Source: Brevundimonas sp. SH203
Lineage (GTDB): Bacteria > Pseudomonadota > Alphaproteobacteria > Caulobacterales > Caulobacteraceae
NCBI RefSeq assembly: GCF_002157625.1
Contig: NZ_BDMM01000007.1
Span: 62,001 to 126,000 of the forward strand
Reading direction: 5' to 3'
Length of the DNA stretch: 64,000 bases
Shown: positions 45,869 through 54,698 of the stretch, one piece after another
How the letters are laid out: each line of letters starts with the position of its first letter
How positions within the stretch are numbered: the first letter of the stretch is position 1
Notes under the pieces: model-generated
Told to the model about the DNA's origin: nothing
The model's input: only the letters and a program-made list of their open reading frames with translations
Databases searched by the model: none
Made by a program: the position numbers and the translations under genes

Positions 45869-46801
45869 TCAGGAAAGATTGAAAACGCGGTCGGGTTCTA
45901 ACCGGCCGGCCCGCAACTGACACAGCGCGACGAGGGTCTGGCCCTGAAAGGCTGAAACCGTGCGCGAACCGCCTGAAAGACGATCCTTGAGGGTTTCCAC
46001 CTGACGGGGGAGCAGAACGATCGGGCGTCCCTGCCGAAGCGAGAAGGCGTCCTGTTCCGTCACGGCCAGCTCCGGGATGTCGTCCAGGGCGGTCGCGACG
46101 GCAAGCAAGCCTTCCGAGGCGGCGCCCCTATGCACCATTTCCTCCAGAGAATCCAGAGTGACGGCGTTTTCCGTGCTGAACGGGCCGACGCGCTCGCGCC
46201 TGAGGGCGCTGACATGGCCCTCGGCGCCCAGCACCGCCGCCAGATCGCGCGCCAGCGACCGCACATAGACGCCCTTGCCGGTGCGGATGACGATTTCGAC
46301 ATGGTCGGCGTCCGGGGCGTCCGAGACCTCGGCCGAATGGATGGTCACGCGCCGCGACGGCAGCTCGAACGCCACCCCGTCGCGCGCCAGGTCATAGGCG
46401 CGGGCGCCGTCCACCTTGATGGCCGAGAAACGTGGCGGCGTCTGGTCGATCTCGCCGACGAAGGCGGGCAGGGCCGCCTTCACCTGATCCACGTCGGGCC
46501 GCACGTCGGAGCGGCCGATGATCTCGCCCTCGCGGTCCACGCTGTCGGTCGAGACGCCCCAGTTGATCGTGAAGCGATAGACCTTCTGCGCCTCCATCAT
46601 CATCGGCACGGTCTTGGTCGCCTCGCCCAGCGCAATGGGCAGGATGCCGCTGGCCAGCGGGTCCAGCGTCCCGGCGTGACCGGCCTTCTGGGCGTTGAAC
46701 AGGCGACGGATGCGGCTGACCGCCTCGGTCGATCCCATCTCGAACGGCTTGTCCAGACAGACCCAGCCGTCGATGACCTCGCCCTTCTTCTTGCGGGCCA
46801 T
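45869..46801 (-). CDS. truB: tRNA pseudouridine-55 synthase
   Basis: This is a 310-residue TruB that makes pseudouridine 55 in the T-loop of tRNAs. The opening [20 protein letters not shown] contains the catalytic-loop region, and [24 protein letters not shown] holds the catalytic aspartate. A C-terminal PUA-like domain carries [19 protein letters not shown]. The ATG at 46801 gives [12 protein letters not shown], and the start lies only 7 bases from a hairpin repeat. It is transcribed between rbfA and rpsO. Confidence 0.96.
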   Translation of the reverse strand: MARKKKGEVIDGWVCLDKPFEMGSTEAVSRIRRLFNAQKAGHAGTLDPLASGILPIALGEATKTVPMMMEAQKVYRFTINWGVSTDSVDREGEIIGRSDVRPDVDQVKAALPAFVGEIDQTPPRFSAIKVDGARAYDLARDGVAFELPSRRVTIHSAEVSDAPDADHVEIVIRTGKGVYVRSLARDLAAVLGAEGHVSALRRERVGPFSTENAVTLDSLEEMVHRGAASEGLLAVATALDDIPELAVTEQDAFSLRQGRPIVLLPRQVETLKDRLSGGSRTVSAFQGQTLVALCQLRAGRLEPDRVFNLS

Positions 46802-46808
46802 TATTCTT

Positions 46809-46838
46809 GGCCTACCGTGCTTCGCACTACTTGAGGCC
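46809..46838. repeat. 30-bp hairpin repeat, copy 2
   Basis: Second copy, immediately upstream of the truB start. It begins GGCCTACC and ends TGAGGCC as copy 1 does, but its core stem is GTGC-TTC-GCAC, changed on both arms relative to GCGC-GCGC. Confidence 0.8.
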
Positions 46839-46847
46839 CGAACGCCC

Positions 46848-46877
46848 GGCCGGTAGCGCGTCGCGCTGTTTGAGGCC
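46848..46877. repeat. 30-bp hairpin repeat, copy 3
   Basis: Third copy, 9 bases after copy 2 and 7 bases from the end of rbfA. It begins GGCCGGTA and ends TGAGGCC, with core stem GCGC-GTC-GCGC. Confidence 0.75.
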
Positions 46878-46883
46878 GGAGGA

Positions 46884-47339
46884 TCATTGATCGCCCTCGT
46901 CTTCGTCGCGGCGTTCCAGGTCGGCGCGGACGCGAGGGTCGTCGAACAGGCGGTCCATATGGGTCGCGGCGTCGAAGCTTTCATCGTGGCGGAAACGCAG
47001 GTCGGGCGTGAACTTCATGTCCAGCCGGCGACCCAGCTGACCGCGCAGGAATTTGGCGTGGGCGTTCAGCGCCTTGATGATCTCGCTCTCGTGGCCGGCG
47101 GTGGGCGCGGTCTCCACCCCGGCGCCCAGCGGCTCGACGAAACAGGTGGCGTGCTTCAGGTCGGGCGACAGGCGCACCTCGGTCACGGTGACGGAGACGC
47201 CGACCAGGGCCTCGTCGTGGATGTCCTCCTCGCGCAGGATGTCGACCAGGGCGTGACGGATCAGCTCGCCGGCGCGCAGCTGACGCTGGCTGGGTCCTGC
47301 CGGGCCGGAGGCGTTGCGGGTATGTTGCTTGTGGGCCAT
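46884..47339 (-). CDS. rbfA: Ribosome-binding factor A
   Basis: This is a 151-residue RbfA, a KH-type factor that matures 16S rRNA and is needed for cold growth. [26 protein letters not shown] and [25 protein letters not shown] are family hallmarks, with [20 protein letters not shown] after them. The start is ATG at 47339 ([11 protein letters not shown]). The initiation factor infB, the usual upstream neighbour in many bacteria, is not adjacent here. Confidence 0.95.
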   Translation of the reverse strand: MAHKQHTRNASGPAGPSQRQLRAGELIRHALVDILREEDIHDEALVGVSVTVTEVRLSPDLKHATCFVEPLGAGVETAPTAGHESEIIKALNAHAKFLRGQLGRRLDMKFTPDLRFRHDESFDAATHMDRLFDDPRVRADLERRDEDEGDQ

Positions 47340-47370
47340 CGGCCTCTCCTTCGTGTTCGCCTGCTGGGTC

Positions 47371-47397
47371 GTCATCCCCGGCTCGACCGGGGATCGG
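47371..47397. repeat. REP-like palindrome upstream of rbfA
   Basis: The palindrome GATCCCCGGTCGAGCCGGGG (minus orientation, within 47371-47394) has a stem CCCCGG/CCGGGG flanked by GTCAT and GATC. This is the form of a repetitive extragenic palindrome common in alphaproteobacteria. It is in the rbfA-DUF2459 gap. Confidence 0.65.
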
Positions 47398-47427
47398 ACC
47401 CGGCCGGATAGGCGAAAGTCGGGCGGT

Positions 47428-48114
47428 CTAGTCCTGCCCCGGGCGCATGTCCAGTTTTCGCGCCCCTTCCGACGCCCGCGCGGCCCGCATCACCTCGACC
47501 GAGGTGATCGACCGGACCGGCCGGATCGCCACGCCCGCGGCGTTCAGCACCTGAGCGGTCCAGTGGTTGCACAGATGCAGGATCGAAAAGGTCTCGCGGC
47601 TGGCGAAGAAGCGGGCGTCGTCGCCGGGCCGGGCGGCGACGATGCGGGCCGCGCCGTGGGAAAGCGCCAGCGACCGCTCCACCCGGGCGGCCAGCCGGTC
47701 GAACTGCGCCTGCGTCAGCGTCAGCCGCGCGCTGTCCTCGCCATGGCTCAGTCGGGGATCGACCGCCGCCGGGTCCAGCATGACGACCGAGGCGTTGCCC
47801 GGCCGGAAGAAGGCGCGGGCGCCGTCCGGCAGACGATCCGAAATCGGGCTCTGGTCCACATAGAAACGCGCGTCGCCCCAGCCGATCAGAATCCAGTCGC
47901 CCGGCCCCAGCCCCGCCGCCGCCTGGGCCAGGGGGCCGCCGCGCCGCATCAGGGCCGCGCGCGGCACGGCCAAGTCGGTGTGAAACCCGTTGTCCAGCAC
48001 CTGGACGACCACCGCATCACGCGGGGCGCCCGTCTCCGCCATGCCCGGCCGGGTCCAGGTCCACAGGGCGGCGGCCGCGCCGATCAGGGCCGCCAGGATC
48101 AGCGCGCGGATCAC
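47428..48114 (-). CDS. DUF2459 family protein
   Basis: This is a 228-residue protein of the DUF2459 family with a predicted signal or anchor segment (MIRALILAALIGAAAALWTW). The family marks are VVVQVLDNGFHTDLAVPRAALM, DWILIGWGDARFYVD and the C-terminal SILHLCNHWTAQVLNAAGV. Function is unknown; a periplasmic location is likely. The start is GTG at 48114, overlapping the upstream gene stop by four bases (GTGA). Confidence 0.88.
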   Translation of the reverse strand: MIRALILAALIGAAAALWTWTRPGMAETGAPRDAVVVQVLDNGFHTDLAVPRAALMRRGGPLAQAAAGLGPGDWILIGWGDARFYVDQSPISDRLPDGARAFFRPGNASVVMLDPAAVDPRLSHGEDSARLTLTQAQFDRLAARVERSLALSHGAARIVAARPGDDARFFASRETFSILHLCNHWTAQVLNAAGVAIRPVRSITSVEVMRAARASEGARKLDMRPGQD

Positions 48115-48674
48115 CGGCCGAAGTCCCGCACGGCGCACAGCCGATCCTGGGCCGCCAAGGCGCCGGGCGGCGGTCCTTGGCGCACGGGCATCAGCAGAAA
48201 GCCGTCTCGCCGCATCGCCAGCGCCAGCCAGCCCACGGCCTGACCGGCGCACAGCCGGCTGTCCTCGTCGGCCAGAACCCGGCGGATTTCGATCTGGGCG
48301 GCGGCGGGCGCACCCATGGCCTCGGCGAAGGTGCGCGCCCCGTCGGCCTTCTGGTCGGCGCCCACCAGACGGTGCGGCGTGGTGGTCAGACGTCCCGCCC
48401 CCTCGACCGTCAGGCCGCCGCCTGCGACCTGGACCGCCAGCGGCGTGCGCGCGTCCGAACCCGTCGAGACATACCGCCCGGAAACCACCGGATCGCCGAT
48501 CACCACCTGCCCCTTGGCCAGGGGTCCGGCGGACGCCGACTGCGGCTCGATCAGCCGGTTCAGCGCAGGCTCGACGACCAGGGCGCCCAGCAGGAACAGG
48601 GCGAACGCCGCGACGCCCGCCGCCACGGTCCACTTCAACGATGGGACGCCGGACGGCGGGACGGTCGCGCTCAT
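48111..48674 (-). CDS. Membrane-anchored protein of unknown function
   Basis: This is a 187-residue protein with one N-terminal transmembrane segment (about residues 14-34) and a mostly beta-rich outer part. I do not recognise a family. Its C-terminal half has SRLCAGQAVGWLALAMRRDG and QDRLCAVRDFG with two cysteines. The overlap with the DUF2459 start suggests that both are made together. Confidence 0.75.
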   Translation of the reverse strand: MSATVPPSGVPSLKWTVAAGVAAFALFLLGALVVEPALNRLIEPQSASAGPLAKGQVVIGDPVVSGRYVSTGSDARTPLAVQVAGGGLTVEGAGRLTTTPHRLVGADQKADGARTFAEAMGAPAAAQIEIRRVLADEDSRLCAGQAVGWLALAMRRDGFLLMPVRQGPPPGALAAQDRLCAVRDFGR

Positions 48675-48742
48675 GACCGACAGCCTTAAGGGAACAGGGG
48701 TTGAGGAATGGTCACTCGACCCCGTCCCGCGTCGTCATGCGA

Positions 48743-49426
48743 TCAGTTGCGGCCGGGGCGGCGCGTCGGATCGCTGAGCTGGAACAGGCGCGCCGACAGG
48801 TTCGACGCCGGTTGCAGCGAGGTCAGCTGAGTTCGGGTGCGCGCCCCTTGCGGATCGGTGATGGTCCATTCATGCAGCCGCACGGGATTGCCGGCGAAGG
48901 CCAGCACCACCTGACCGTCGTTCGGCCGGTTGGCGTCGCGGGCGGTGATGGCGAAGGCGCCGGACGCCATGCGCGTCACCCGCTCGATGCGGACGCCCTG
49001 ATCCAGTCGGACGTTGCGCGCCAGGAAGGTGGACAGGGGCGTGCGCCCCAGCGGCACCTGCTGGAAGGTGTTCAGGCGAGGGTCGTAGCGTTTGACATTA
49101 TAGCCGTCCGACACGACCAGCAGCCCGGCCGGGTCGGTGTATTCGAACCGCATCTTGCCCGGCCGCTGCAGATAGAAGCGGCCCTGGCGCGTCTGGCCGT
49201 TCGGGCCGGTCTCGGTGAACGTCCCCTGCGCCGAGGTCAGGGCCTGCAGATAGCCCTGCGCCTGCTGCACCACCGCCCGGTCGTCGGCCGACAGGTTCGA
49301 CTGGGCCTGGGCCGCGTCGAAGGCGCCCAGGGCGATCAGGCCGCTGGTCAGGCCCGCGCCCAGCAGCAGGCCGCGGCGGTTCAGGTCGGATGTGGCCACA
49401 GCCACGGTCTTGGCGCGCGAGGTCAT
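48743..49426 (-). CDS. lolA: Outer-membrane lipoprotein carrier protein LolA
   Basis: This is a 227-residue LolA, the periplasmic chaperone that ferries lipoproteins from LolCDE to the outer membrane. After a twin-arginine-like signal (DLNRRGLLLGAGLTSG) come the core strands QAQGYLQALTSAQGTFTETG, RQGRFYLQRPGKMRFEYTDPAGLLVVSD and the closing AFAGNPVRLHEWTITDPQG. Length and fold match LolA. It follows ftsK on the same strand after 189 bases; ftsK-lolA is a common order. Confidence 0.93.
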   Translation of the reverse strand: MTSRAKTVAVATSDLNRRGLLLGAGLTSGLIALGAFDAAQAQSNLSADDRAVVQQAQGYLQALTSAQGTFTETGPNGQTRQGRFYLQRPGKMRFEYTDPAGLLVVSDGYNVKRYDPRLNTFQQVPLGRTPLSTFLARNVRLDQGVRIERVTRMASGAFAITARDANRPNDGQVVLAFAGNPVRLHEWTITDPQGARTRTQLTSLQPASNLSARLFQLSDPTRRPGRN

Positions 49427-49615
49427 TGAAGTCCGTCTCCCGTTCGGGATGGTTGTCGATCCTGCCGTCTTGCCCGGTCGGCTTGGCGTCGGAATGACGC
49501 GAGCCTGACCATATTCCGGCGCTGCGATGAAGCCCTGTTCATCGAAATGCTGAAGCTTGGACGCGATGGCGGGTCAGACAACGGCTCTGAGGCGCAGCCG
49601 TTCCTTCGACCCGGA

Positions 49616-52054
49616 TCACACCATCGGCGGCGGGCCGGCCAGGACGTCGCGCTTGCCGGCGTGGTTGGCGGGGCTGACCACGCCTTCCTGCTCCATCCGC
49701 TCGATCAGGGAGGCGGCGCGGTTATAGCCGATCTGGAGGCGACGCTGGACATAGCTGGTCGAGGCCTTGCGGTCGCGCGTGACCACGGCGACGGCGCGGT
49801 CGTAAAGGTCGTCGCCCGATCCGCCGTTCCCGCCCTCGTCATAACCCCCGTCGGCGTCGCCGTCCGGCTCGTCGGTGATCAGGTCCAGATAGTCGGGCTC
49901 GGCCTGGGCCTTCAGGTGTTTGCAGACGTCCTCGACCTCCTTGTCATCCACGAACGGGCCGTGCAGGCGGGTGATGCGGCCGCCGCCGGCCATGTAGAGC
50001 ATGTCGCCCTGGCCCAGCAGTTGCTCGCCGCCCTGTTCGCCCAGGATGGTGCGGCTGTCGATCTTGGACGTGACCTGGAAGGAGATGCGGGTCGGGAAGT
50101 TGGCCTTGATGGTGCCGGTGATGACGTCCACCGACGGGCGCTGGGTCGCCATGATCAGGTGGATGCCCGCCGCGCGCGCCATCTGGGCCAAACGCTGGAC
50201 GGCGCCTTCCACATCCTTGCCCGCGACCAGCATCAGGTCGGCCATTTCGTCCATGACCACGACCAGGAAGGGCAGGGGCTCGGGCCGGATCTTCTCGGAC
50301 TCGTAAACCGGGCGGCCCTGGTCGTCGAAGCCGGTCTGGACCGTGCGCTCGAAATGCTCGCCCTTGGCCTGAGCCTCGCGGGCGCGCTCGTTGTAGCTGG
50401 CGATGTTGCGCACCCCCAGCTTGGACATCCGGCGATAGCGGTCCTCCATCTCGCGCACGGTCCATTTCAGCGCGACGACGGCCTTCTTGGGATCGGTCAC
50501 GACGGGCGCCAGCAGGTGCGGAATGCCGTCATAGACCGACAGCTCCAGCATCTTGGGGTCGATCATGATGAAGCGGCATTCGGCCGGGCTGTGGCGATAC
50601 AGGATCGACAGGATCATGGCGTTGACCCCCACCGACTTGCCCGAGCCGGTGGTGCCCGCGATCAACAGGTGCGGCATCCGCGCCAGGTCGGCGACATAGG
50701 GTTCGCCGCCGATGGTCTCGCCCAGCGCCAGGGGCAGCAGATGCCCCTTCTTGTCGTATTCGGCGCTGGCCAGCAGGTCGCGCAGATAGACGGTCTCGCG
50801 CTTGGCGTTGGGCAGTTCGATGCCGATGGCGTTCCTGCCCTGAACCACGCTGATGCGGCAGGCGCGGGCGGACATGGAGCGGGCGATGTCGTCGGCCAGG
50901 GCCACGACGCGGCCATGCTTCACGCCGGGCGCGGGGACCAGTTCGTACAGGGTGACGACCGGGCCGGGCCTGATCTGGTCGATCACGCCGCGCACGCCGA
51001 ACTCCTGCAGTACGCCTTCCAGCATCTTGGCGTTCTGCTTCAGCGAATCCTCGTCGACCGAGGCTGTGCGCTGGCCGGGCTTGCTCAATATCCCCAGCGG
51101 CGGCAGGTCGAAATCGCCCTCGGGCCGAGTGAAGTCGAAGGCCTGCTGGTCCAGGTCGTCCTTCCTGACCTTGGGGGCCTTGACCGCCGCGACGCGCGGT
51201 TCGACCGCGCGGGCCGCCGCGCCGCGCGCGGCGCTGGGCGGCGGGGGCGTGGCCTCGTCCTCCCATGGCGGCAGGTCGTCATAGGCGGTCTGCGGCTCCA
51301 GATCGGCCGGCGCCTCCATATCCACGGACGGCTCGATGGACGTTGGGGCGTTCTGAACCGGCGCGGGGCGCGGCGCGCGCGCCCTGGGCGGGGCCTTTTC
51401 GCGCGCGGCCTGGGCAGGCGCGCGGGGCGCCGGCGCCTTCAACGACCGTCCCCAATGCAGGGCGTCCAGGAAATCCATGGCCCGGAGCCCGATGGCGAAA
51501 CCGACCAGCCACAGGCCAGCGATCAGGAAGATCAGGCCCGCGAAGATGCGCGCGCCGGGGATGTGCAGGGCGCCGATGGCCTTGGCCGTCAGCCCGGTCA
51601 GGCCGTCGCCCCACAGACCGCCCAGCCCCGCCGCCAACGGCCAGGCCGCCGGCGACGCCAGGGCCGCCAGGGCCGCGGACAGGGCCAGCACCCCGCCGGT
51701 CGCGGCCAAGGCTTTCAGCGGCGTGGGCTTCAGCCGCTGCTGGAGCGCGTCGCCGACCGCCCGCGCGAGGCCGAAGGCGACCAGCAGAAGCGCGGCCGGC
51801 CAGGCGGCCAGACCCAGCGACTGCATGAACAGGTCTGCGAACAGGGCGCCGTTGGCCCCCAACCAGTTGGTGGTCGGCAGGGTGGAGGCCGCGTTCAGAC
51901 TGGCGTCCGCCGGATTCCAAGACAGCAGGGCGATCAGCAGCAGGGTCGCCAGCAGGGCCTGCAGCACCCCTCTGAATCGCACCACGAACGGCGCGTCCCA
52001 CAGGATGCGGGCGCTGATCCAGGCCTGACGGCCGACGGCGAGGGCGGTGGACAT
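49616..52054 (-). CDS. ftsK: DNA translocase FtsK
   Basis: This is an 812-residue FtsK/SpoIIIE-type translocase. The N-terminus has several transmembrane segments in the first 170 residues (for example [20 protein letters not shown]), followed by a Pro/Ala-rich linker. The motor has Walker [11 protein letters not shown], then Walker B around [15 protein letters not shown]. The C-terminal gamma domain ([20 protein letters not shown]) recognises the chromosomal KOPS sites and activates XerCD. It is the first host gene after the prophage. Confidence 0.97.
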   Translation of the reverse strand: MSTALAVGRQAWISARILWDAPFVVRFRGVLQALLATLLLIALLSWNPADASLNAASTLPTTNWLGANGALFADLFMQSLGLAAWPAALLLVAFGLARAVGDALQQRLKPTPLKALAATGGVLALSAALAALASPAAWPLAAGLGGLWGDGLTGLTAKAIGALHIPGARIFAGLIFLIAGLWLVGFAIGLRAMDFLDALHWGRSLKAPAPRAPAQAAREKAPPRARAPRPAPVQNAPTSIEPSVDMEAPADLEPQTAYDDLPPWEDEATPPPPSAARGAAARAVEPRVAAVKAPKVRKDDLDQQAFDFTRPEGDFDLPPLGILSKPGQRTASVDEDSLKQNAKMLEGVLQEFGVRGVIDQIRPGPVVTLYELVPAPGVKHGRVVALADDIARSMSARACRISVVQGRNAIGIELPNAKRETVYLRDLLASAEYDKKGHLLPLALGETIGGEPYVADLARMPHLLIAGTTGSGKSVGVNAMILSILYRHSPAECRFIMIDPKMLELSVYDGIPHLLAPVVTDPKKAVVALKWTVREMEDRYRRMSKLGVRNIASYNERAREAQAKGEHFERTVQTGFDDQGRPVYESEKIRPEPLPFLVVVMDEMADLMLVAGKDVEGAVQRLAQMARAAGIHLIMATQRPSVDVITGTIKANFPTRISFQVTSKIDSRTILGEQGGEQLLGQGDMLYMAGGGRITRLHGPFVDDKEVEDVCKHLKAQAEPDYLDLITDEPDGDADGGYDEGGNGGSGDDLYDRAVAVVTRDRKASTSYVQRRLQIGYNRAASLIERMEQEGVVSPANHAGKRDVLAGPPPMV

Positions 52055-52177
52055 GAAGGGGCGAACCTTCCGGGCGGCTGACGTTCGGCCGCCCTTGTCG
52101 CACCCGCAGGGTTAAAGGGCTGTTAGTGATAACTGCTAAGGGCGCCCTGATTTCATTGGTTTTTTTCTAGGGACCGT

Positions 52178-52214
52178 ATCCGACTTCGTGAATAAGCATC
52201 GGGTCAAGTCGGAT
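52178..52214. repeat. Inverted repeat at the ftsK/prophage junction
   Basis: ATCCGACTT (52178-52186) and AAGTCGGAT (52206-52214) form a 9-bp perfect inverted repeat with a 19-base spacer. It is between ftsK and the first prophage gene. It might belong to an attachment site, an ftsK operator or a bidirectional terminator; nothing decides this. Confidence 0.4.
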
Positions 52215-52260
52215 GCGTTCGGGCCACGCCGCGCCCTGTATCTAGGGCGGATCGGAGGGC

Positions 52261-52293
52261 AAAACGCCCCGGCGTCATTATGCACCGGGGCGT
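52261..52293 (-). terminator. Intrinsic terminator at the right end of the prophage transcript
   Basis: A perfect 8-bp stem CGCCCCGG/CCGGGGCG (52265-52272, 52285-52292), extended by one A-T pair, is followed on the minus strand by TTTTG. It stands about 60 bases after the last prophage gene and would stop the lysis transcript before ftsK. The rest of the interval 52055-52353 shows no coding. Confidence 0.75.
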
Positions 52294-52353
52294 CTGTCCG
52301 CGCAGGCGAGGCGAGGGAAAGGACTGAAACCCCGCCGTCTGCCGGCGAAGGGC

Positions 52354-52629
52354 TTAGCTGAAGGCCAAGGCGGCCGTGGTCACGTCGCCGGCGACGGGCA
52401 CGGTCAAGACCTTCAGCACGCGATAGGCCGTCTCGGCCGCCGCCACGACCTGGATGCGGTCGCCCACCTTCAGTTCGCCGCGCACGTCGTTGAAGTAGCC
52501 GTTGGCGACGACGGTCGCGACGCTGTCGGCGCCGCATTCGGCATGGAACAGCTGACGGGTGGCCAGCGCCGGCGAGGGCGGGGGTTTCAGATTGGCGACC
52601 TTGGAAAACTGGGTTTTGACGAGGGCCAT
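52354..52629 (-). CDS. Small phage-associated protein
   Basis: This is a 91-residue protein of the phage cluster. The middle ADSVATVVANGYFNDVRGELKVGDRIQVV resembles a short module often found in phage structural or tail-associated small proteins (pattern ATV...GYFN...L..GD.I.V). Function is not known. It is the last gene before the terminator near 52.3 kb. It could also be host-derived; the phage assignment rests on that pattern and on position. Confidence 0.65.
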   Translation of the reverse strand: MALVKTQFSKVANLKPPPSPALATRQLFHAECGADSVATVVANGYFNDVRGELKVGDRIQVVAAAETAYRVLKVLTVPVAGDVTTAALAFS

Positions 52630-52716
52630 GAGACGATCTCCTGTTGAGGCGGATCGCCGACGCCGACGATCATGGCCACAGGTTAGGGCGGCCCGCGCCG
52701 CCGCAACGCGAACGCC

Positions 52717-53028
52717 TCAACCCGCCGGACACGCCTCGCCGGTATGGAACTGGATCAGGCGGCTGACCTGGTCGAACAGGTCGCCGCGGCTTTTCGCCAG
52801 GCGGCGGATGCCGGCCCGCCAGTCAGAGGGGATCGAGGCCGCGCCGTCGGTCGGCAGGCCGGGCACGGCGGCGGGACAGCGCAGCAGCTCGGCCGGCGGC
52901 GTCTCGCGCACCGTGCGCACCACGACCTCGGGCGGCGGCGCGACGGCGGGCGGCCTAGCGCAGGCCGGCAAGGTCGTTGACAGCAGCAGCCCAGTCGCCG
53001 CCAACACGATCATCTTTGACTGCCGCAT
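52717..53028 (-). CDS. Rz1-like outer-membrane spanin subunit
   Basis: This is a 103-residue lipoprotein: lipobox STTLPAC with lipidated C23, then the proline-rich ARPPAVAPPPEVVVR typical of o-spanins. The start ATG at 53028 lies inside the 3' end of the Rz-like gene, in a different frame, giving an overlap of 74 bases. This overlapped arrangement is characteristic of Rz/Rz1 pairs, which fuse the inner and outer membranes at the end of lysis. A longer frame upstream exists, but the lipoprotein start fits better. Confidence 0.8.
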   Translation of the reverse strand: MRQSKMIVLAATGLLLSTTLPACARPPAVAPPPEVVVRTVRETPPAELLRCPAAVPGLPTDGAASIPSDWRAGIRRLAKSRGDLFDQVSRLIQFHTGEACPAG

Positions 53029-53410
53029 CGGCCGCCTCCATTCGGGTGAGGGCGTCGGTCGCCCGTTTGGCATAGACGGCCGCCAGGGCCGCATCCGCCG
53101 CTTGCTTGCCTTCGCGGCGCTCGATGTCAGCCAGCATGGCGTCGATCGATCCGACTTGGGCCTTGTCTCGGAACTCGACCAGGGCGGCGACGCGGCCGTT
53201 GCACCGCTTGCCCCAGTCCTTTTGTTTCGAGCCTTCAGGCTGGAACGGCTCGCCGGCCGTGGCGCAGATCTCGCGCGCCTGGGTCAGCAGCAGGTCGCGA
53301 TCATCCTTGGCTTTCTCCATCCAGAAATAGAGCGACGCCGCCCCCGCCAGCACCACCAGCAGGGTCAGGAACTTGCGATAGGTGTGGAACAGGGCGAGAG
53401 CGGCGGCCAT
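52955..53410 (-). CDS. Rz-like inner-membrane spanin subunit
   Basis: This is a 151-residue protein with one N-terminal transmembrane helix (residues about 14-31, FLTLLVVLAGAASLYFWM) and a helical periplasmic part (for example GSIDAMLADIERREGKQAAD). This is an i-spanin topology. Its 3' end encloses the start of the Rz1-like lipoprotein. Two cysteines at residues near 48 and 69 could tie the chains. It lies just after the Gp49-like gene. Confidence 0.78.
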   Translation of the reverse strand: MAAALALFHTYRKFLTLLVVLAGAASLYFWMEKAKDDRDLLLTQAREICATAGEPFQPEGSKQKDWGKRCNGRVAALVEFRDKAQVGSIDAMLADIERREGKQAADAALAAVYAKRATDALTRMEAADAAVKDDRVGGDWAAAVNDLAGLR

Positions 53411-53412
53411 TA

Positions 53413-53772
53413 TTAGGCGGCCTCGGCCAAGCGCTTACGCAGAGCGAAGCCTTCGAACGCCCACAGCTTGCGGATCGCCTGTCCGCGCGCAAACTTCCGG
53501 CCAAGCTCGGCGTTGAAGTTTGCTGGCGAGGCGCGGGCGCTTTCACCTGTGACCGTGAACCCGGACTTAGTGACCAAGACGCAGAGCGTCAGGCACGCCA
53601 GGGCGTCCTCCGTCGTATCGCCATGCGCATCGCCTTGCGACGTGGTCACGGCCTCGTTGGCGCGGATGTAGTGTTCGCTTGCGATGGAGCCTTCCAGATC
53701 ATCGAGTGTAACGCGTGGTGCGACCGCGACCTTGGCGGCTTCGGCGTCGGAGACCTTGAGAGTGTCGTCCAT
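53413..53772 (-). CDS. Phage Gp49-like protein
   Basis: This is a 119-residue protein matching the phage Gp49/66-type family, with the signature RVTLDDLEGSIASEHYIRA at residues 20-38. The C-terminal SARASPANFNAELGRKFARG is also typical. These proteins are small conserved phage products of unknown role; they are often found beside lysis genes. It is two bases upstream of the Rz-like gene, so translation is probably coupled. Confidence 0.84.
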   Translation of the reverse strand: MDDTLKVSDAEAAKVAVAPRVTLDDLEGSIASEHYIRANEAVTTSQGDAHGDTTEDALACLTLCVLVTKSGFTVTGESARASPANFNAELGRKFARGQAIRKLWAFEGFALRKRLAEAA

Positions 53773-53833
53773 GTCGTATTCCTCAGACTGTGCCGGGAGA
53801 GCGCCCGGCTCGCATCCCGCCAGTCGGCGGCGA

Positions 53834-54217
53834 TCAGGGAAACCTTTTCCGGTCCAGTTCGAAGTGCGGGCCGTCCTTCAGCGTCTTCCAGTCGCCGCCC
53901 CACACGATGGGCGATCCCCGTTCGAGGGCGGCTTGCTTGAAGGCGGCGGCGATCCGGCCATAGAGCGGCCAGTCCCAGCGCACCGAACCGCCGACCAGGG
54001 CGACGACGTCCACGGCGTGGCCGGTCAGGTGGCGGCTGTTCATCGTCTGCGTCGCCTTGGCGGCGAACAGCTCCTTTTGGCGCGTGACGCTGCGCAGACC
54101 CTCGGTGATCTTGAAGTCCACCGGCGTCAGCTGGATCGCCCGTTCGACGATGGCGATCAGCTCGGGATGCACGCCGACCAGACGCGCGCGGCTGGCCTTT
54201 GACAGGTTGAACGCCAT
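53834..54217 (-). CDS. M15-family peptidoglycan endopeptidase (endolysin)
   Basis: This is a 127-residue zinc peptidase of the M15 VanY/L,D- or D-alanyl-D-alanine type, used as a phage endolysin. The metal ligands are H63 and D70 in SRHLTGHAVD and H118 in GPHFELDR; WGGDW (106-110) is the usual companion. No signal peptide is present, so it would need the holin-like protein encoded directly upstream to reach the wall. The product is cytoplasmic until the holin triggers. Confidence 0.9.
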   Translation of the reverse strand: MAFNLSKASRARLVGVHPELIAIVERAIQLTPVDFKITEGLRSVTRQKELFAAKATQTMNSRHLTGHAVDVVALVGGSVRWDWPLYGRIAAAFKQAALERGSPIVWGGDWKTLKDGPHFELDRKRFP

Positions 54218-54218
54218 G

Positions 54219-54608
54219 TCAGCCTTCTCCTTCAGTGTTCGGGGGAACCGGCGCGGCGCCGCGACGCGGAACCCAGCTGCCGAGATTGGAAAAGGCCGCC
54301 TTCAGCCCACCCGCCGCACCGGCGATGAAGGCCTCGCGCAGGGGTTTGTAGGCCTTGAAGGCCAGCGTCCCGACGACGAAGCCGACGGCGTTGATCAGGG
54401 GCAGGGGCCAGTGGAACACATGGCCGGCGGCCGGGACCAGGAAGGCGGCGAAGGTCACGCCGACCGTCCATTGCGCCAGGCGGTCGCGCCAGCCCAGACC
54501 GGGTTCCCACATCTGCCCGATGGCCGCGCCCACGGCGCCGGGAATGAACGGCTCCAGCCAGTGACGCAGGCCGTCCAGAAGCTCGATCAGGGCGGGTTTC
54601 CAGTGCAT
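54219..54608 (-). CDS. Holin-like membrane protein
   Basis: This is a 129-residue protein with three hydrophobic segments (FIPGAVGAAIGQMW, VTFAAFLVPAAGHVF and LPLINAVGFVVGTLAFKAY), and a basic, proline-containing C-terminus. It lies one base upstream of the endolysin gene. This layout and location indicate a class I holin that would form inner-membrane holes to release the endolysin. No specific holin family is recognised. Confidence 0.7.
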   Translation of the reverse strand: MHWKPALIELLDGLRHWLEPFIPGAVGAAIGQMWEPGLGWRDRLAQWTVGVTFAAFLVPAAGHVFHWPLPLINAVGFVVGTLAFKAYKPLREAFIAGAAGGLKAAFSNLGSWVPRRGAAPVPPNTEGEG

Positions 54609-54698
54609 CAGCGCAGCGCTTCAATACGGTTCATGCCGCTTAGATTGCGCTGCAACTGGACCCGGCAACGCGCTTCGCGAGCAGGCCTAAAACGAAAC

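Noticed and set aside
49616..52353. A dif or KOPS-type site next to ftsK
   Set aside because: No sequence close to the known dif consensus was seen; the inverted repeat at 52178 has a different form.
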